Assembly (NCBI RefSeq): GCF_002951615.1
Contig: NZ_CP019062.1
Coordinates: 3,844,001 to 3,908,000 of the forward strand
Direction: 5' to 3'
Length of the DNA stretch: 64,000 nt
DNA from: Rahnella sikkimica
Lineage (GTDB): Bacteria; Pseudomonadota; Gammaproteobacteria; Enterobacterales; Enterobacteriaceae
Position numbers and translations under genes: made by a program. Position 1 is the stretch's first letter; the number at the start of each line of letters is the position of its first letter. The notes beneath the pieces were generated by a model. The model saw only the letters and a program-made list of their open reading frames with translations, did no database searches and was not told where the DNA came from. Positions 11,831 to 20,945 of the stretch are shown here, in pieces.

Positions 11831-12509
11831 GCCGCTCGACTGGGAGAGTGATTTCTTCCAGTTGCGCAGTGCGAAACTGAGCCTGGATGCGTCGGCGAAA
11901 ACCGTCGTGACGCCTGAGGCGCTGACGCAATATGCGCTGGTGCAGGCAAAAGTGGACGCGGATCAAACCGAAATGCTTGATGCGCTCACCGCGCTCGGCT
12001 TTTGTCTGGCCGAAGGTGAAACCGATGTGTGCATCGCGGTGAGTCCTCAGGATATCGCGTTGCCCGCCGGGCGTCTGGCGGAGCCGGAAGATATTGCGGA
12101 CGTAGTGGCTATCGCCCGTCAGGCGTTTCGCCTGAGCCGCTTCCGGACGCCGTGGTATCAGCCGGAAGACAGCGCGCGGTTTTACGCCATGTGGGCGGAA
12201 AAAGCGGTGCTTGGGACATTCGATCATCTTTGCCTGTGGGCAGATGACGAACACGGTAACGGCAGCGGATTTGTGACGCTGCGTCGTTTAGCCAATGGCG
12301 AAGCACGAATTGGCCTGCTGGCCGTCAGACCTGAATGTCAGGGGCGGGGAGCGGGCAAGACATTAATGGCGGCTGCGAAACAATGGTGTGCCGGTCAGGG
12401 CGTTTCGCGTCTGCACGTCGCGACACAAACCGGCAACCTTCCGGCCTTAAACCTTTATCTCGCCAGCGGTGGCAAAGTCACGCGCACGGCGTACTGGCTG
12501 TACAGGTGA
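11808..12509 (+). CDS. wecD: dTDP-4-amino-4,6-dideoxygalactose N-acetyltransferase
   Basis: WecD acetylates dTDP-Fuc4N with acetyl-CoA to give dTDP-Fuc4NAc. The 233-residue protein begins [17 protein letters not shown], which aligns with the E. coli start, so the ATG at 11808 is chosen over the upstream in-frame ATG at 11781 inside rffH. The C-terminal half is a GNAT fold with the acetyl-CoA loop ([18 protein letters not shown]) near residues 165-182. The base composition jumps to high GC at this gene (39 of 60 bases in the line starting 11881 by hand count) compared with rffG and rffH. Confidence 0.93.
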   Translation: MPVHGNIEPLDWESDFFQLRSAKLSLDASAKTVVTPEALTQYALVQAKVDADQTEMLDALTALGFCLAEGETDVCIAVSPQDIALPAGRLAEPEDIADVVAIARQAFRLSRFRTPWYQPEDSARFYAMWAEKAVLGTFDHLCLWADDEHGNGSGFVTLRRLANGEARIGLLAVRPECQGRGAGKTLMAAAKQWCAGQGVSRLHVATQTGNLPALNLYLASGGKVTRTAYWLYR

Positions 12510-12513
12510 AACG

Positions 12514-13644
12514 ATGATCCCTTTTAATGCGCCGCCGATTGCCGGCACTGAAATTGATTTCATGCGCGAGGCGATGAGCAGCGGCAAACTTTGCGGCGAT
12601 GGCGGATTTACGCTGCGCTGCCAGAATTGGTTCGAACAGCGTTTTAACTGCCCGAAAGTGCTGCTGACGCCGTCCTGCACGGCGTCGCTGGAAATGGCGG
12701 CACTGCTGCTTGATATCCAGCCGGGCGATGAAGTGATTATGCCGAGTTTCACGTTCGTTTCGACCGCCAATGCGTTTGTATTACGCGGCGCGAAAATCGT
12801 CTTTGTGGATGTCCGTCCGGACACCATGAATATCGATGAAACCCTGATTGAAGCGGCGATTACGGACAAAACCAAAGTGATTGTGCCGGTTCATTACGCA
12901 GGCGTGGCCTGTGAAATGGACACCATCATGGCGCTGGCCGAAAAGCATCACCTGTTCGTGGTGGAAGATGCCGCGCAGGGTGTGATGTCGACGTACAAAG
13001 GCAAAGCGCTGGGAACGATCGGCCATATCGGCTGTTTCAGTTTCCACGAAACGAAAAACTACACCGCTGGCGGCGAGGGGGGTGCGACGCTGATTAACGA
13101 TCCGGCGCTGATTGACCGCGCTGAAATCATTCGCGAAAAAGGCACCAACCGCAGCCAGTTCTTCCGCGGGCAGGTGGATAAATATACCTGGCGCGATATC
13201 GGCTCCAGCTATCTGATGTCTGATTTGCAGGCCGCGTATCTGTGGGGAAATCTGGATGCCGCTGAAAAAATTAATCAGCGCCGTCTGGCTATCTGGAACC
13301 AGTATTACGAAGCCTTGCAGGATCTGGCCGATGCGGGGCGTATCCAGCTTCCGGCTATCCCGCAGGAATGTGTGCAAAATGCCCACATGTTCTATGTTCG
13401 CCTGAACGATATCGAAGATCGCGATGCGTTCATCCGCCATATGAAAGCGGCCGATATCCTCACCGTATTCCATTACATACCGCTCCATGCCTGTCCGGCT
13501 GGCGAAAACTTCGGGCGTTTCTCCGGCACCGATCGCTTTACCACGCAGGAAAGTGAGCGTCTGGTGCGCCTGCCGTTGTTCTACAACATGACCGACGACA
13601 CACAGCGCACTGTGATTGCGGCCATGCTGCAATACTTCGCCTGA
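12514..13644 (+). CDS. wecE: dTDP-4-amino-4,6-dideoxygalactose transaminase
   Basis: WecE is a PLP enzyme that transfers the amino group from glutamate to dTDP-4-keto-6-deoxyglucose, giving dTDP-Fuc4N, the substrate of WecD. The protein has 376 residues from the ATG at 12514 (MIPFNAPPIAGTE), matching E. coli. PLP-binding elements of the DegT/DnrJ/EryC1 family are visible: TPSCTASLEMA near 52-62, EDAAQG near 151-156, and the Schiff-base lysine K181 in FHETKNY. The gene starts four bases after the wecD stop, and wzxE starts one base after its own stop. Confidence 0.96.
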   Translation: MIPFNAPPIAGTEIDFMREAMSSGKLCGDGGFTLRCQNWFEQRFNCPKVLLTPSCTASLEMAALLLDIQPGDEVIMPSFTFVSTANAFVLRGAKIVFVDVRPDTMNIDETLIEAAITDKTKVIVPVHYAGVACEMDTIMALAEKHHLFVVEDAAQGVMSTYKGKALGTIGHIGCFSFHETKNYTAGGEGGATLINDPALIDRAEIIREKGTNRSQFFRGQVDKYTWRDIGSSYLMSDLQAAYLWGNLDAAEKINQRRLAIWNQYYEALQDLADAGRIQLPAIPQECVQNAHMFYVRLNDIEDRDAFIRHMKAADILTVFHYIPLHACPAGENFGRFSGTDRFTTQESERLVRLPLFYNMTDDTQRTVIAAMLQYFA

Positions 13645-13645
13645 T

Positions 13646-14896
13646 ATGTCGCTGGCAAAAGCGTCAGTCTGGACCGCCGGTTCCACGCTGGTTAAAATTT
13701 GCGCCGGATTGCTGGTGGTCAAACTGCTGGCCGTGGCGTTCGGACCGGAAGGTGTGGGGCAGGCGGGGAATTTCCGTCAGATGGTCACGGTGTTGGGCGT
13801 GTTGTCCGGTGCCGGGATATTCAACGGCGTCACCAAGTATGTCGCTGAACACCATGATAATCCTGAACGTCTTAAAGCCGTGCTCGGGACATCGTCATCG
13901 CTGATCCTGGGTTTCTCTACGCTGCTGGCAGCGGTATTTCTGCTGTTCGCCGCGCCGATAAGCACCGGCCTGTTCGGGCATGAGCGTTATCAGGCGGTTG
14001 TCCGCGCCGTGGCCTTTATCCAGATGGGCATCGCCTACGCCAACTATTTTCAGGCAATCCTGAAAGGGTATCGCGATGCGATGGGTAACGCGCTGGCGGT
14101 GATCGGCGGAAGCCTGATTGGGTTAGTTGCTTATCTGGCTTGCTTTAAACTGGGCGGTTACGAAGGTGCGCTGGCCGGTCTGGCGCTGGTGCCTGCGCTG
14201 GTTATCCTGCCCGCGGCTGGCATGTTGTGGAAGCGGAAAGCCTTTCCGCTGGAATACTTAAAACCGGGCTGGGATCGTTTTATTGCCAGCCATCTCGGTA
14301 AATTTACGCTGATGGCGCTGATCACTTCCGTCACGATCCCGGTGGCGTATGTGATGATGCGAAATCTGCTGGCGGAACATTACAGCTGGAAAGAGGTGGG
14401 GATCTGGCAGGGCGTGAGCAGTATTTCGGATGCTTACCTGCAATTTATCACCGCCTCATTCAGCGTGTATTTGTTGCCCACATTATCCCGGCTGACTGAT
14501 AAACGGGATATCTCCCGCGAAATCGTGAAGTCGCTAAAATTTGTCATCCCCGCCGTGGCAGCAGTCAGTTTCACGGTCTGGTTGCTGCGTGATTTTGCTA
14601 TCTGGCTGTTGTTTTCAAAACAATTTATCGCAATGCGCGATTTGTTCGCCTGGCAACTGGTGGGCGATGTACTGAAAGTCGGCTCGTATGTTTTTGGGTA
14701 TCTGGTGATCGCCCGCGCGTCTCTGCGCTTTTATGTGCTGACAGAAATCAGTCAGTTTGCGCTGCTGACCGGTTTCTCACACTGGCTGATCCCGATTCAC
14801 GGTTCTCTGGGCGCCGCTCAGGCATATATGGCGACGTATATCGTCTATTTTGCCGCGTGCTGCACTGTATTTGTTATCTATCGTAGACGAGCATGA
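13646..14896 (+). CDS. wzxE: ECA lipid III flippase WzxE
   Basis: WzxE moves undecaprenyl-PP-linked ECA trisaccharide (lipid III) across the inner membrane. The 416-residue protein is strongly hydrophobic, with about twelve predicted helices and the MATE/MOP-type polysaccharide exporter pattern. It begins [18 protein letters not shown], matching E. coli, which fixes the ATG at 13646 just after the wecE stop. The frame ends by overlapping the wecF ATG (ATGA at 14893-14896). Confidence 0.95.
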   Translation: MSLAKASVWTAGSTLVKICAGLLVVKLLAVAFGPEGVGQAGNFRQMVTVLGVLSGAGIFNGVTKYVAEHHDNPERLKAVLGTSSSLILGFSTLLAAVFLLFAAPISTGLFGHERYQAVVRAVAFIQMGIAYANYFQAILKGYRDAMGNALAVIGGSLIGLVAYLACFKLGGYEGALAGLALVPALVILPAAGMLWKRKAFPLEYLKPGWDRFIASHLGKFTLMALITSVTIPVAYVMMRNLLAEHYSWKEVGIWQGVSSISDAYLQFITASFSVYLLPTLSRLTDKRDISREIVKSLKFVIPAVAAVSFTVWLLRDFAIWLLFSKQFIAMRDLFAWQLVGDVLKVGSYVFGYLVIARASLRFYVLTEISQFALLTGFSHWLIPIHGSLGAAQAYMATYIVYFAACCTVFVIYRRRA

Positions 14897-15975
14897 CAAC
14901 GCTGATTCACGTTTTGGGATCTGACATCCCGCACCATAATGTTACCGTACTGCGCTTTTTCAACGACGTGCTGGCCGAATGCACGCCTGAAAAGCGGATT
15001 TGTCATTTTATGGTGGCGGCGGCGGATGCTTCGGCGTTTGCTGAGTTTACGCGACTGGACATTCGGGTTTGTCCGGACAAAAAAGCGCTGGCGGCGGCGG
15101 TGATTTCCCGCGCGCAGGACCGGACGCACCACTTTTTCTTCCACGGGCAATTTAACCCTACGCTCTGGCTGGCGCTGCTGACGGGCAAAATCAAAGCCTC
15201 GCAGGCGAGCTGGCATATCTGGGGCGCAGATTTGTATGAATCTGCCGGAGGCCTGAAATTCCGCCTGTTTTACTTCATGCGCCGTCTGGCGCAGGGACGC
15301 ATCGGGCATGTCTTTGCGACGCGCGGCGACCTGATTCATTTCCATCAGCGCTACCCGCGCACGCCGTCTTCTTTGCTGTATTTTCCGACGCGGATGGATC
15401 CGGCGCTGACCCAACCCGCCGATCTGCCTGAACCTGAAGGGCCGATGACGGTGCTGGTGGGGAATTCCGGCGACCGCAGTAACCGCCACATTGAAGCGCT
15501 GCGGTCGCTGCATCAGCAGTTTGGTGGCGGTATCCGCGTGATTATCCCGATGGGATATCCGGCGGATAATCAGGCTTATATTGAACTGGTTCGCGCCGAA
15601 GCATTCACGCTGTTTGCGCCCGAAAATGTCAACCTGATGACCGGCGCCATGGCATTTGATGATTACCTCAATGTGTTGCGCCGCTGCTCGCTGGGCTACT
15701 TTATTTTCGACCGTCAGCAGGGCATCGGGACGCAATGTCTTCTTATTCAGTTCGGCGTGCCGTTTGTCGTCAGCCGTCAGAATCCTTTCTGGCAGGATCT
15801 TGCCGAGCAGCATCTGCCGGTGCTTTTCTACGGCGATACGCTGGATGAAAAAGTGGTCGCTGAAGCGCGGCGTCAGTTGCTGAATGCCGATCGCAAAAAC
15901 ATCGCCTTTTTTAATCCGAACTATATTTCCGGCTGGCAACAGGCCTTGCTGCTCGCGGCGGGAGAAACGTCATGA
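14893..15975 (+). CDS. wecF: TDP-Fuc4NAc:lipid II Fuc4NAc transferase
   Basis: WecF adds the third sugar, Fuc4NAc, to lipid II (ManNAcA-GlcNAc-PP-undecaprenol) to complete the ECA trisaccharide. The 360-residue protein (359 in E. coli) starts [16 protein letters not shown], diagnostic of the family, and contains [16 protein letters not shown] and [10 protein letters not shown]. It belongs to the GT56 family and is a peripheral inner-membrane enzyme. Start and stop both overlap the neighbouring genes by four bases. Confidence 0.95.
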   Translation: MTTLIHVLGSDIPHHNVTVLRFFNDVLAECTPEKRICHFMVAAADASAFAEFTRLDIRVCPDKKALAAAVISRAQDRTHHFFFHGQFNPTLWLALLTGKIKASQASWHIWGADLYESAGGLKFRLFYFMRRLAQGRIGHVFATRGDLIHFHQRYPRTPSSLLYFPTRMDPALTQPADLPEPEGPMTVLVGNSGDRSNRHIEALRSLHQQFGGGIRVIIPMGYPADNQAYIELVRAEAFTLFAPENVNLMTGAMAFDDYLNVLRRCSLGYFIFDRQQGIGTQCLLIQFGVPFVVSRQNPFWQDLAEQHLPVLFYGDTLDEKVVAEARRQLLNADRKNIAFFNPNYISGWQQALLLAAGETS

Positions 15976-17345
15976 CGCTGGCACAATTAGGCGGTCTGAC
16001 CGTCGTTTACGTGCTGTCGCTGTTGTTTATTCTCACGCTGACGTACAAAGAGTTCCGGCGCGTGCGTTTCAACTTTAACGTCCTGTTTTCGTTACTGTAT
16101 CTGCTGACGTTTTACTTTGGTTTTCCGCTGACCTGTCTGCTGGTTTTCCAGTTTGACGTCAAAGTGGTGCCGGTAGAAAACCTGTTGCAGGCGATGCTGG
16201 CTGCGACCTGTTTCTATGGCATTTATTACGTTTGCTACAAAACGCGGCTGAAGGCTAAACGCGACGGCCCTTCACGACCGCTGTTTACCATGAACCGGGT
16301 CGAAACCCATCTGACCTGGATGCTGCTGGCGCTGATTGCGGTAGTCACCGTTTCCATCTTCTTCATGCACAACGGTTTTCTGCTGTTTAAGCTGAAATCC
16401 TACAGCCAGATCTTCTCCAGCGATGTCTCCGGCGTGGCGCTTAAGCGCTTCTTTTACTTCTTTATTCCGGCGATGCTGGTGGTGTTTTTCATCAAACCGG
16501 ATGTCCGTCGCTGGCTGTTTTTCCTCGCCAGCACCGTGGCTTTTGGGTTCCTGACGTACGTTATCGTCGGCGGAACCCGTGCCAATATCATCATCGCTTT
16601 TGCGTTGTTTTTGTTTATCGGCATTGTGCGCGGCTGGATCAGTCTGTGGATGCTGGCGGTGGCGGGTGTGCTGGGCATTGTCGGTATGTTCTGGCTGGCG
16701 CTTAAACGCTATGGCCTGAACGTCAGCGGCCCGGAAGCGATTTATACTTTCCTGTATCTGACGCGCGACACGTTTTCTCCGTGGGAAAATCTGGGGCTGT
16801 TGTTGCAGAATTACGACAAAATAAGTTTCCAGGGGCTCGCGCCGATTGTGCGTGATTTCTACGTTTTCATTCCGACCTGGCTGTGGCATGACCGTCCGGG
16901 CATCGTGCTCAATTCTGCCAATTACTTCACCTGGGAAGTGCTCAACAACCATTCCGGTCTGGCGATTTCCCCGACCCTGATTGGTTCTCTGGTGGTTATG
17001 GGCGGCGTGTGGTTTATCCCGCTGGGCGCTGTCGCTGTTGGCATGATCATGAAATGGTTCGACTGGCTATACGAAAAAGGGAAAGCGGACGCGAACCCTT
17101 ATAAGGCCGCTATTTTGCAAAGTTTCTGCTTTGGTGCGGTGTTTAATATGATTGTGCTGGCCCGTGAAGGCGTGGATTCTTTCTTCTCAAGGGTGGTGTT
17201 TTTCTGTCTGGTGTTCGGCGCGTGTCTGGTCGTCGCCAAACTCCTGTACTGGATGTTTGATGCCGCTGGGCTTATCCGTGTCAAAATGCCGCGCAGAAAA
17301 AACCTCACGGAGCCTGACTCTGGCAGGAATTTGAATGAACTCTGA
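15972..17345 (+). CDS. wzyE: ECA polymerase WzyE
   Basis: WzyE joins ECA trisaccharide repeats at the periplasmic face of the inner membrane. The 457-residue protein has eleven or more hydrophobic segments, and segments such as [19 protein letters not shown] and [12 protein letters not shown] are strongly conserved with E. coli WzyE (about 450 residues). It starts in a four-base overlap with wecF and runs 11 bases past the wecG start. It acts with WzzE and WzxE. Confidence 0.95.
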   Translation: MTLAQLGGLTVVYVLSLLFILTLTYKEFRRVRFNFNVLFSLLYLLTFYFGFPLTCLLVFQFDVKVVPVENLLQAMLAATCFYGIYYVCYKTRLKAKRDGPSRPLFTMNRVETHLTWMLLALIAVVTVSIFFMHNGFLLFKLKSYSQIFSSDVSGVALKRFFYFFIPAMLVVFFIKPDVRRWLFFLASTVAFGFLTYVIVGGTRANIIIAFALFLFIGIVRGWISLWMLAVAGVLGIVGMFWLALKRYGLNVSGPEAIYTFLYLTRDTFSPWENLGLLLQNYDKISFQGLAPIVRDFYVFIPTWLWHDRPGIVLNSANYFTWEVLNNHSGLAISPTLIGSLVVMGGVWFIPLGAVAVGMIMKWFDWLYEKGKADANPYKAAILQSFCFGAVFNMIVLAREGVDSFFSRVVFFCLVFGACLVVAKLLYWMFDAAGLIRVKMPRRKNLTEPDSGRNLNEL

Positions 17346-18075
17346 GAATAACGTTCCACAATACGATATTCGCGGGATCCGTCTCTGGGGCTTCCGCGAT
17401 ATGGCGCATTTTATCGATTATCTGTTTGCTAATAACCAGGTGAAAAACGGTTCGCTGGTGGCGATGAATGCCGAGAAAGTGCTGACCGTTGAAAGCAACC
17501 CGGAAATGAGTGCGCTGATTAACGTAGCGGAATACAAATACCCTGACGGCATCAGCATCGTGCGCGCCATTCGCCGCAAATATCCCGAGGCGAAAATATC
17601 GCGCATCGCCGGTGCGGATCTGTGGGAAGGGCTGATGCAGCGCGCCGGTGCCGAAGGAACGCCGGTGTTTCTGATCGGGGGTAAACCTGAGATTCTTCAG
17701 CAGACCGAAGAGAAGCTCCGCGCGCAGTGGAACGTCAATATTGTCGGCAGTCAGAACGGTTATTTCACGCCGGAACAGCGCGATGGGTTATTCGAACGGG
17801 TAAAAGCCAGCGGCGCGGCGATTGTGACGGTCGGAATGGGGTCGCCGAAACAGGAAATCTTGATGCGCGATTGCCGCCTCGTGCATCCTGATGCGCTGTA
17901 TATGGGGATCGGCGGAACGTATGACGTTTTCACCGGCCACGTTAAACGCGCGCCTAAACTCTGGCAGAATCTGGGGCTGGAATGGCTGTACCGACTGATT
18001 TTGCAGCCGAGCCGTTTACGCCGTCAGCTTAAGCTCCTCAAATTCATCCGCTATTACTATACCAACCGTCTGTAA
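17335..18075 (+). CDS. wecG: UDP-N-acetyl-D-mannosaminuronic acid transferase
   Basis: WecG (RffM) transfers ManNAcA from UDP-ManNAcA to lipid I, making ECA lipid II. The protein has 246 residues, the E. coli length, and belongs to the WecG/TagA/CpsF family (GT26). Recognisable elements are [21 protein letters not shown] near the N terminus and [11 protein letters not shown] with [12 protein letters not shown] further on. It is the last gene of the operon and is followed by a GC-rich hairpin. Confidence 0.95.
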   Translation: MNSENNVPQYDIRGIRLWGFRDMAHFIDYLFANNQVKNGSLVAMNAEKVLTVESNPEMSALINVAEYKYPDGISIVRAIRRKYPEAKISRIAGADLWEGLMQRAGAEGTPVFLIGGKPEILQQTEEKLRAQWNVNIVGSQNGYFTPEQRDGLFERVKASGAAIVTVGMGSPKQEILMRDCRLVHPDALYMGIGGTYDVFTGHVKRAPKLWQNLGLEWLYRLILQPSRLRRQLKLLKFIRYYYTNRL

Positions 18076-18096
18076 ATCCTGACCGCCTTAAAACCT

Positions 18097-18140
18097 TCGC
18101 CGCCCTAATCACTCAGGGCGGCGAGCGACCTCTCATTTTT
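18097..18140 (+). terminator. Probable terminator of the ECA operon
   Basis: A perfect ten-base stem (TCGCCGCCCT / AGGGCGGCGA, loop of about eight bases) lies 21 bases after the wecG stop. The T-rich stretch is not immediately adjacent (starting about ten bases later), so the terminator may be weak or Rho-assisted. Confidence 0.6.
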
Positions 18141-18331
18141 GCCTTTCTCTTGCTTTCGTTTGCAGTCTGTCTTGTCTATCAATGCGTATCTTTCTCAATT
18201 GTGGTTTGCAACTCGCCAGAAAATACGAAACCATAACGCCGTTTTTCCGCCTTCCGCGGGGAACATCACAATAAAAATAACAATTCGGTCATTCCGAAAG
18301 GCAAACACAAACACAGAGAAATTGAGGATCT

Positions 18332-19726
18332 ATGGCGAATCAAGAAGAAAAAGGTGGGCTACACCGGGGGCTTGAAGCGAGACATATCGAGCTGATTGCA
18401 CTGGGTGGCACCATTGGTGTCGGGCTGTTTATGGGCGCGGCGAGCACGCTCAAATGGGCGGGGCCGTCGGTACTGCTTGCGTATATTCTGGCGGGCATTT
18501 TTGTCTTCTTTATCATGCGTTCAATGGGTGAAATGCTGCACCTTGAGCCGGTTGCCGGTTCGTTTGCGGTCTACGCGCATAAATATCTCGGGCCGTACTA
18601 CGGCTATCTCACCGCGTGGAGTTACTGGTTTATGTGGATAGCGGTGGGGATTTCTGAAATCACCGCCATCGGCGTTTACGCGCAATACTGGTTCCCCGAT
18701 CTGCCGCAGTGGATCCCGGCGCTGATTGCCGTGGCGATTGTGGCGTCGGCGAATCTGGCCGCCGTTAAGCTTTATGGCGAAATGGAATTCTGGTTTGCGC
18801 TGATCAAAATCACCACCATTATTGTGATGATTGTGGTCGGGCTGGCGGTGATCTTCTTTGGCTTTGGTAATCACGGCGAGCCGGTGGGATTTGCTAACCT
18901 GACGGCGCACGGCGGCTTCTTCGCTGGCGGCTGGAAAGGGTTCCTCTTCGCGCTGTGTATCGTCGTGGCGTCGTATCAGGGCGTTGAGCTGGTGGGGATT
19001 ACTGCCGGTGAAGCGAAGAACCCGCAGGTGACGCTCAAACGCGCCATCAATAATATCCTGTGGCGTATCCTGATTTTCTACGTGGGCGCGATTTTCGTCA
19101 TCATCACGATTTTCCCGTGGAACGAAATGGGCACGCACGGCAGCCCGTTCGTTTTAACCTTCGCGAAAATTGGTATTGCCTCAGCGGCCGGTATCATCAA
19201 CTTTGTGGTACTGACGGCGGCGCTGTCGGGCTGTAACAGCGGGATGTACAGCTGCGGACGTATGCTTTACGCCTTGTCGAAGAACCGCCAGCTGCCTTCG
19301 TTCCTGAGCCGGGTTTCCAAAAGCGGCGTTCCGGTTTATGGCATCGCGATTACGATTTTATGTCTGCTGGTGGGGTCATGCCTGAACTACGTGATCCCGA
19401 ATCCGGAGAAAGTATTCGTGTATGTCTACAGCGCCAGCGTACTGCCGGGCATGGTGCCGTGGTTTGTCGTGCTGATTAGCCAGCTGCGTTTTCGCGAAGC
19501 GCATAAAGAGAAACTGAAAAACCATCCGTTCAAATCCGTTTTGTTTCCTTATACCAACTACCTGACGCTGATTTTCCTGGCGTGCGTGCTGGTGGGGATG
19601 GCAATTAACCCGGATACGCGAGTTTCTCTGCTGGTTGGCGGTATTTTCATCGCGGCGGTGTCACTGATATACTTCGGTCTGGGCATGCATAAGCGTGCTG
19701 CACTTACGCCGGAAAAAGCAAAATAA
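18332..19726 (+). CDS. thrP: Threonine/serine:H+ symporter (amino acid permease YifK/ThrP)
   Basis: The 464-residue inner-membrane permease belongs to the AroP-type APC family, with twelve hydrophobic segments. The N terminus [23 protein letters not shown] is the family's first helix with its substrate-binding glycines. Near-identical segments such as [22 protein letters not shown] and [23 protein letters not shown] match E. coli YifK, which imports threonine and serine. Its position between wecG and the Arg-His-Leu-Pro tRNA cluster is the same as in E. coli. The start ATG at 18332 has GAGG upstream. Confidence 0.92.
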   Translation: MANQEEKGGLHRGLEARHIELIALGGTIGVGLFMGAASTLKWAGPSVLLAYILAGIFVFFIMRSMGEMLHLEPVAGSFAVYAHKYLGPYYGYLTAWSYWFMWIAVGISEITAIGVYAQYWFPDLPQWIPALIAVAIVASANLAAVKLYGEMEFWFALIKITTIIVMIVVGLAVIFFGFGNHGEPVGFANLTAHGGFFAGGWKGFLFALCIVVASYQGVELVGITAGEAKNPQVTLKRAINNILWRILIFYVGAIFVIITIFPWNEMGTHGSPFVLTFAKIGIASAAGIINFVVLTAALSGCNSGMYSCGRMLYALSKNRQLPSFLSRVSKSGVPVYGIAITILCLLVGSCLNYVIPNPEKVFVYVYSASVLPGMVPWFVVLISQLRFREAHKEKLKNHPFKSVLFPYTNYLTLIFLACVLVGMAINPDTRVSLLVGGIFIAAVSLIYFGLGMHKRAALTPEKAK

Positions 19727-19819
19727 CGTCGTAAGTCATGGGTGGGGAAGGGAAGGCGCTTACTTTTAATGCGGATTGGATAAAGCGTAATCAAACGCAA
19801 TATTTCTGATAAAAAGCAC

Positions 19820-19848
19820 TAGACAGCTTGGCGTTAAAACCGTAGTAT
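19820..19848 (+). promoter_or_regulatory. Promoter of the tRNA operon
   Basis: A -35 element TAGACA (19820-19825) and a -10 element TAGTAT (19843-19848) are separated by 17 bases. A GC-rich discriminator (CCCCACCCGC) follows, as is usual for stringently controlled stable-RNA promoters. Confidence 0.7.
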
Positions 19849-19869
19849 CCCCACCCGCAACGGCGCTAA

Positions 19870-19946
<77 letters not shown>

Positions 19947-20008
19947 TTAGTTTGCGCTAGAGTTGCGGTGAATTGTTGAGTTAAACATTTCACGTTAGTT
20001 AGAGATAT

Positions 20009-20085
20009 GGTGGCTATAGCTCAGTTGGTAGAGCCCTGGATTGTGATTCCAGTTGTCGTGGGTTCGAGCCCCATTAGCCACCCCA
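20009..20085 (+). tRNA. hisR: tRNA-His (anticodon GTG)
   Basis: The 77-base gene includes the extra 5' G at position -1 that is specific to tRNA-His and recognised by HisRS. The anticodon loop TTGTGAT carries GTG, and CCA is encoded. The T loop reads TTCGAGC. Confidence 0.96.
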
Positions 20086-20114
20086 CTCTAAAAATGATTT
20101 TGTGATTGTGACAT

Positions 20115-20200
20115 GCGATGGTGGCGGAATTGGTAGACGCGCTAGCTTCAGGTGTTAGTGTCCTTCGGATGTGAGGGTTCGAGTCCCTCCCTTCGCACCA
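20115..20200 (+). tRNA. leuT: tRNA-Leu (anticodon CAG)
   Basis: The 86-base class II tRNA has a long variable arm, anticodon CAG and encoded CCA. The acceptor stem GCGATGG/CCTTCGC has a T-T mismatch at pair 5-68. As I recall, E. coli leuT also lacks a Watson-Crick pair there (A-C). Confidence 0.95.
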
Positions 20201-20259
20201 CACACAAAATTCATTTAAATGATGCAGTTAGCATCATAAAGTAGTAAGATGCACGACAT

Positions 20260-20336
20260 CGGCGAGTAGCGCAGCTTGGTAGCGCAACTGGTTTGGGACC
20301 AGTGGGTCGGAGGTTCGAATCCTCTCTCGCCGACCA
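20260..20336 (+). tRNA. proM: tRNA-Pro (anticodon TGG)
   Basis: The 77-base gene has acceptor stem CGGCGAG/CTCGCCG, anticodon loop TTTGGGA with anticodon TGG, T loop TTCGAAT and encoded CCA. It appears essentially the same as E. coli proM. Confidence 0.96.
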
Positions 20337-20349
20337 CATTTACATGAAG

Positions 20350-20377
20350 AGCCCTGCAGAAATGCGGGGCTTTTTGT
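20350..20377 (+). terminator. Terminator of the tRNA operon
   Basis: AGCCCTGC pairs with GCGGGGCT around a six-base loop (one G-T pair), followed by TTTTTG. It lies 13 bases past the last tRNA. Confidence 0.88.
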
Positions 20378-20412
20378 TTTCTGTTATTCCTGAAAATCCC
20401 TTTCCTGCCCGT

Positions 20413-20430
20413 TGTAGCCGTTTCACGACA
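20413..20430. promoter_or_regulatory. GlrR-type activator site 1 of glmZ
   Basis: TGTA-N10-GACA differs by one base from TGTC-N10-GACA, the reported binding motif of the response regulator GlrR (QseF). It lies about 240 bases upstream of the glmZ start. Confidence 0.55.
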
Positions 20431-20444
20431 TTTCCCCTGTTATC

Positions 20445-20462
20445 TGTCTCTGTCTTGAGACA
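20445..20462. promoter_or_regulatory. GlrR-type activator site 2 of glmZ
   Basis: An exact TGTC-N10-GACA inverted repeat lies about 210 bases upstream of the glmZ start, in the usual range for enhancer sites of sigma-54 promoters. Confidence 0.72.
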
Positions 20463-20507
20463 TTTATCTTCTTGATAAATAGAGAATCGCCCTGACGACG
20501 TTTCAGC

Positions 20508-20525
20508 TGTCGTTCAGCGGAGACA
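20508..20525. promoter_or_regulatory. GlrR-type activator site 3 of glmZ
   Basis: A second exact TGTC-N10-GACA match lies about 145 bases upstream of the glmZ start. The AT-rich stretch between here and the promoter (20583-20632) could bind IHF, but no strong consensus is visible. Confidence 0.72.
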
Positions 20526-20642
20526 GATTGAAGTGGCTGCAGGATGTTATTGAGCGTGGATCCTTTTTGCACAGGCAGTACTGAATAATAAAACGCTTAC
20601 TTTTCAATAAGATTAAAAATTTCACATCCGCTATTGCCATAC

Positions 20643-20658
20643 TGGCACGCCTCCTGCA
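20643..20658 (+). promoter_or_regulatory. Sigma-54 promoter of glmZ
   Basis: TGGCAC-N5-CTGCA closely fits the -24/-12 consensus TGGCAC-N5-TTGCW, with the GG and GC dinucleotides correctly spaced. The -12 GC lies 12 to 13 bases before the predicted RNA start at 20670. Confidence 0.82.
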
Positions 20659-20669
20659 ATATTCCCGCC

Positions 20670-20873
20670 GTAGATGCTCATTCCACCTATTATGTTTGCT
20701 CCGGCTTCATAAACCTGGGAATGATGCAGAGCCAATTTATAGTGCCTATTGTCATCCTGACCGATAACGCTGATGCGCTATCAACCAGAAGGCAAAACGT
20801 TGAGTGAGGCACTCATCTGTTGTCCTGGACCTGATTGTTTTTATACACCTGCTCATATTGCAGGTGTTTTTTT
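20670..20873 (+). ncRNA. glmZ: Small RNA GlmZ
   Basis: The segment starts GTAGATGCTCATTCC and continues with TCATAAAC, GGAATGA, GCAGAGCC and CGTTGAGTGA elements that match E. coli GlmZ. It ends in a hairpin (ACACCTG / CAGGTGT) followed by seven T residues, the Hfq-type terminator. Length is about 204 bases (207 in E. coli), and it lies directly upstream of convergent hemY, the known glmZ location. GlmZ base-pairs with glmS mRNA with Hfq and activates glucosamine-6-phosphate synthase; RapZ and RNase E inactivate it when amino sugars are plentiful. The 3' conserved block near 20800-20830 (GTTGAGTG...CTGTTGTCC) corresponds to the glmS-pairing region. Confidence 0.92.
20845..20873 (+). terminator. 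Terminator of glmZ
   Basis: A seven-base perfect stem with a nine-base loop is followed by TTTTTT. It forms the 3' end of the GlmZ RNA. Confidence 0.88.
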
Positions 20874-20945
20874 ATCTGCGATTTGTACCTGACGTAAAAA
20901 AGGCTCCCGAAGGAGCCTTTTGCATAATGTGAAATCCGGTTCTGA

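Noticed and set aside
14878..15939. A 353-codon minus-strand ORF opposite wecF
   Set aside because: It lies entirely within a well-supported wecF gene and its product is Arg/Gln-rich and domain-free.
18139..18331. A short ORF ahead of thrP
   Set aside because: It overlaps the thrP start out of frame, lacks a ribosome-binding site and shows no recognisable motif.
20021..20203. A 60-codon minus-strand ORF across the His and Leu tRNA genes
   Set aside because: It is antisense to two tRNA genes. Its peptide is the type often misannotated as a protein from tRNA loci.
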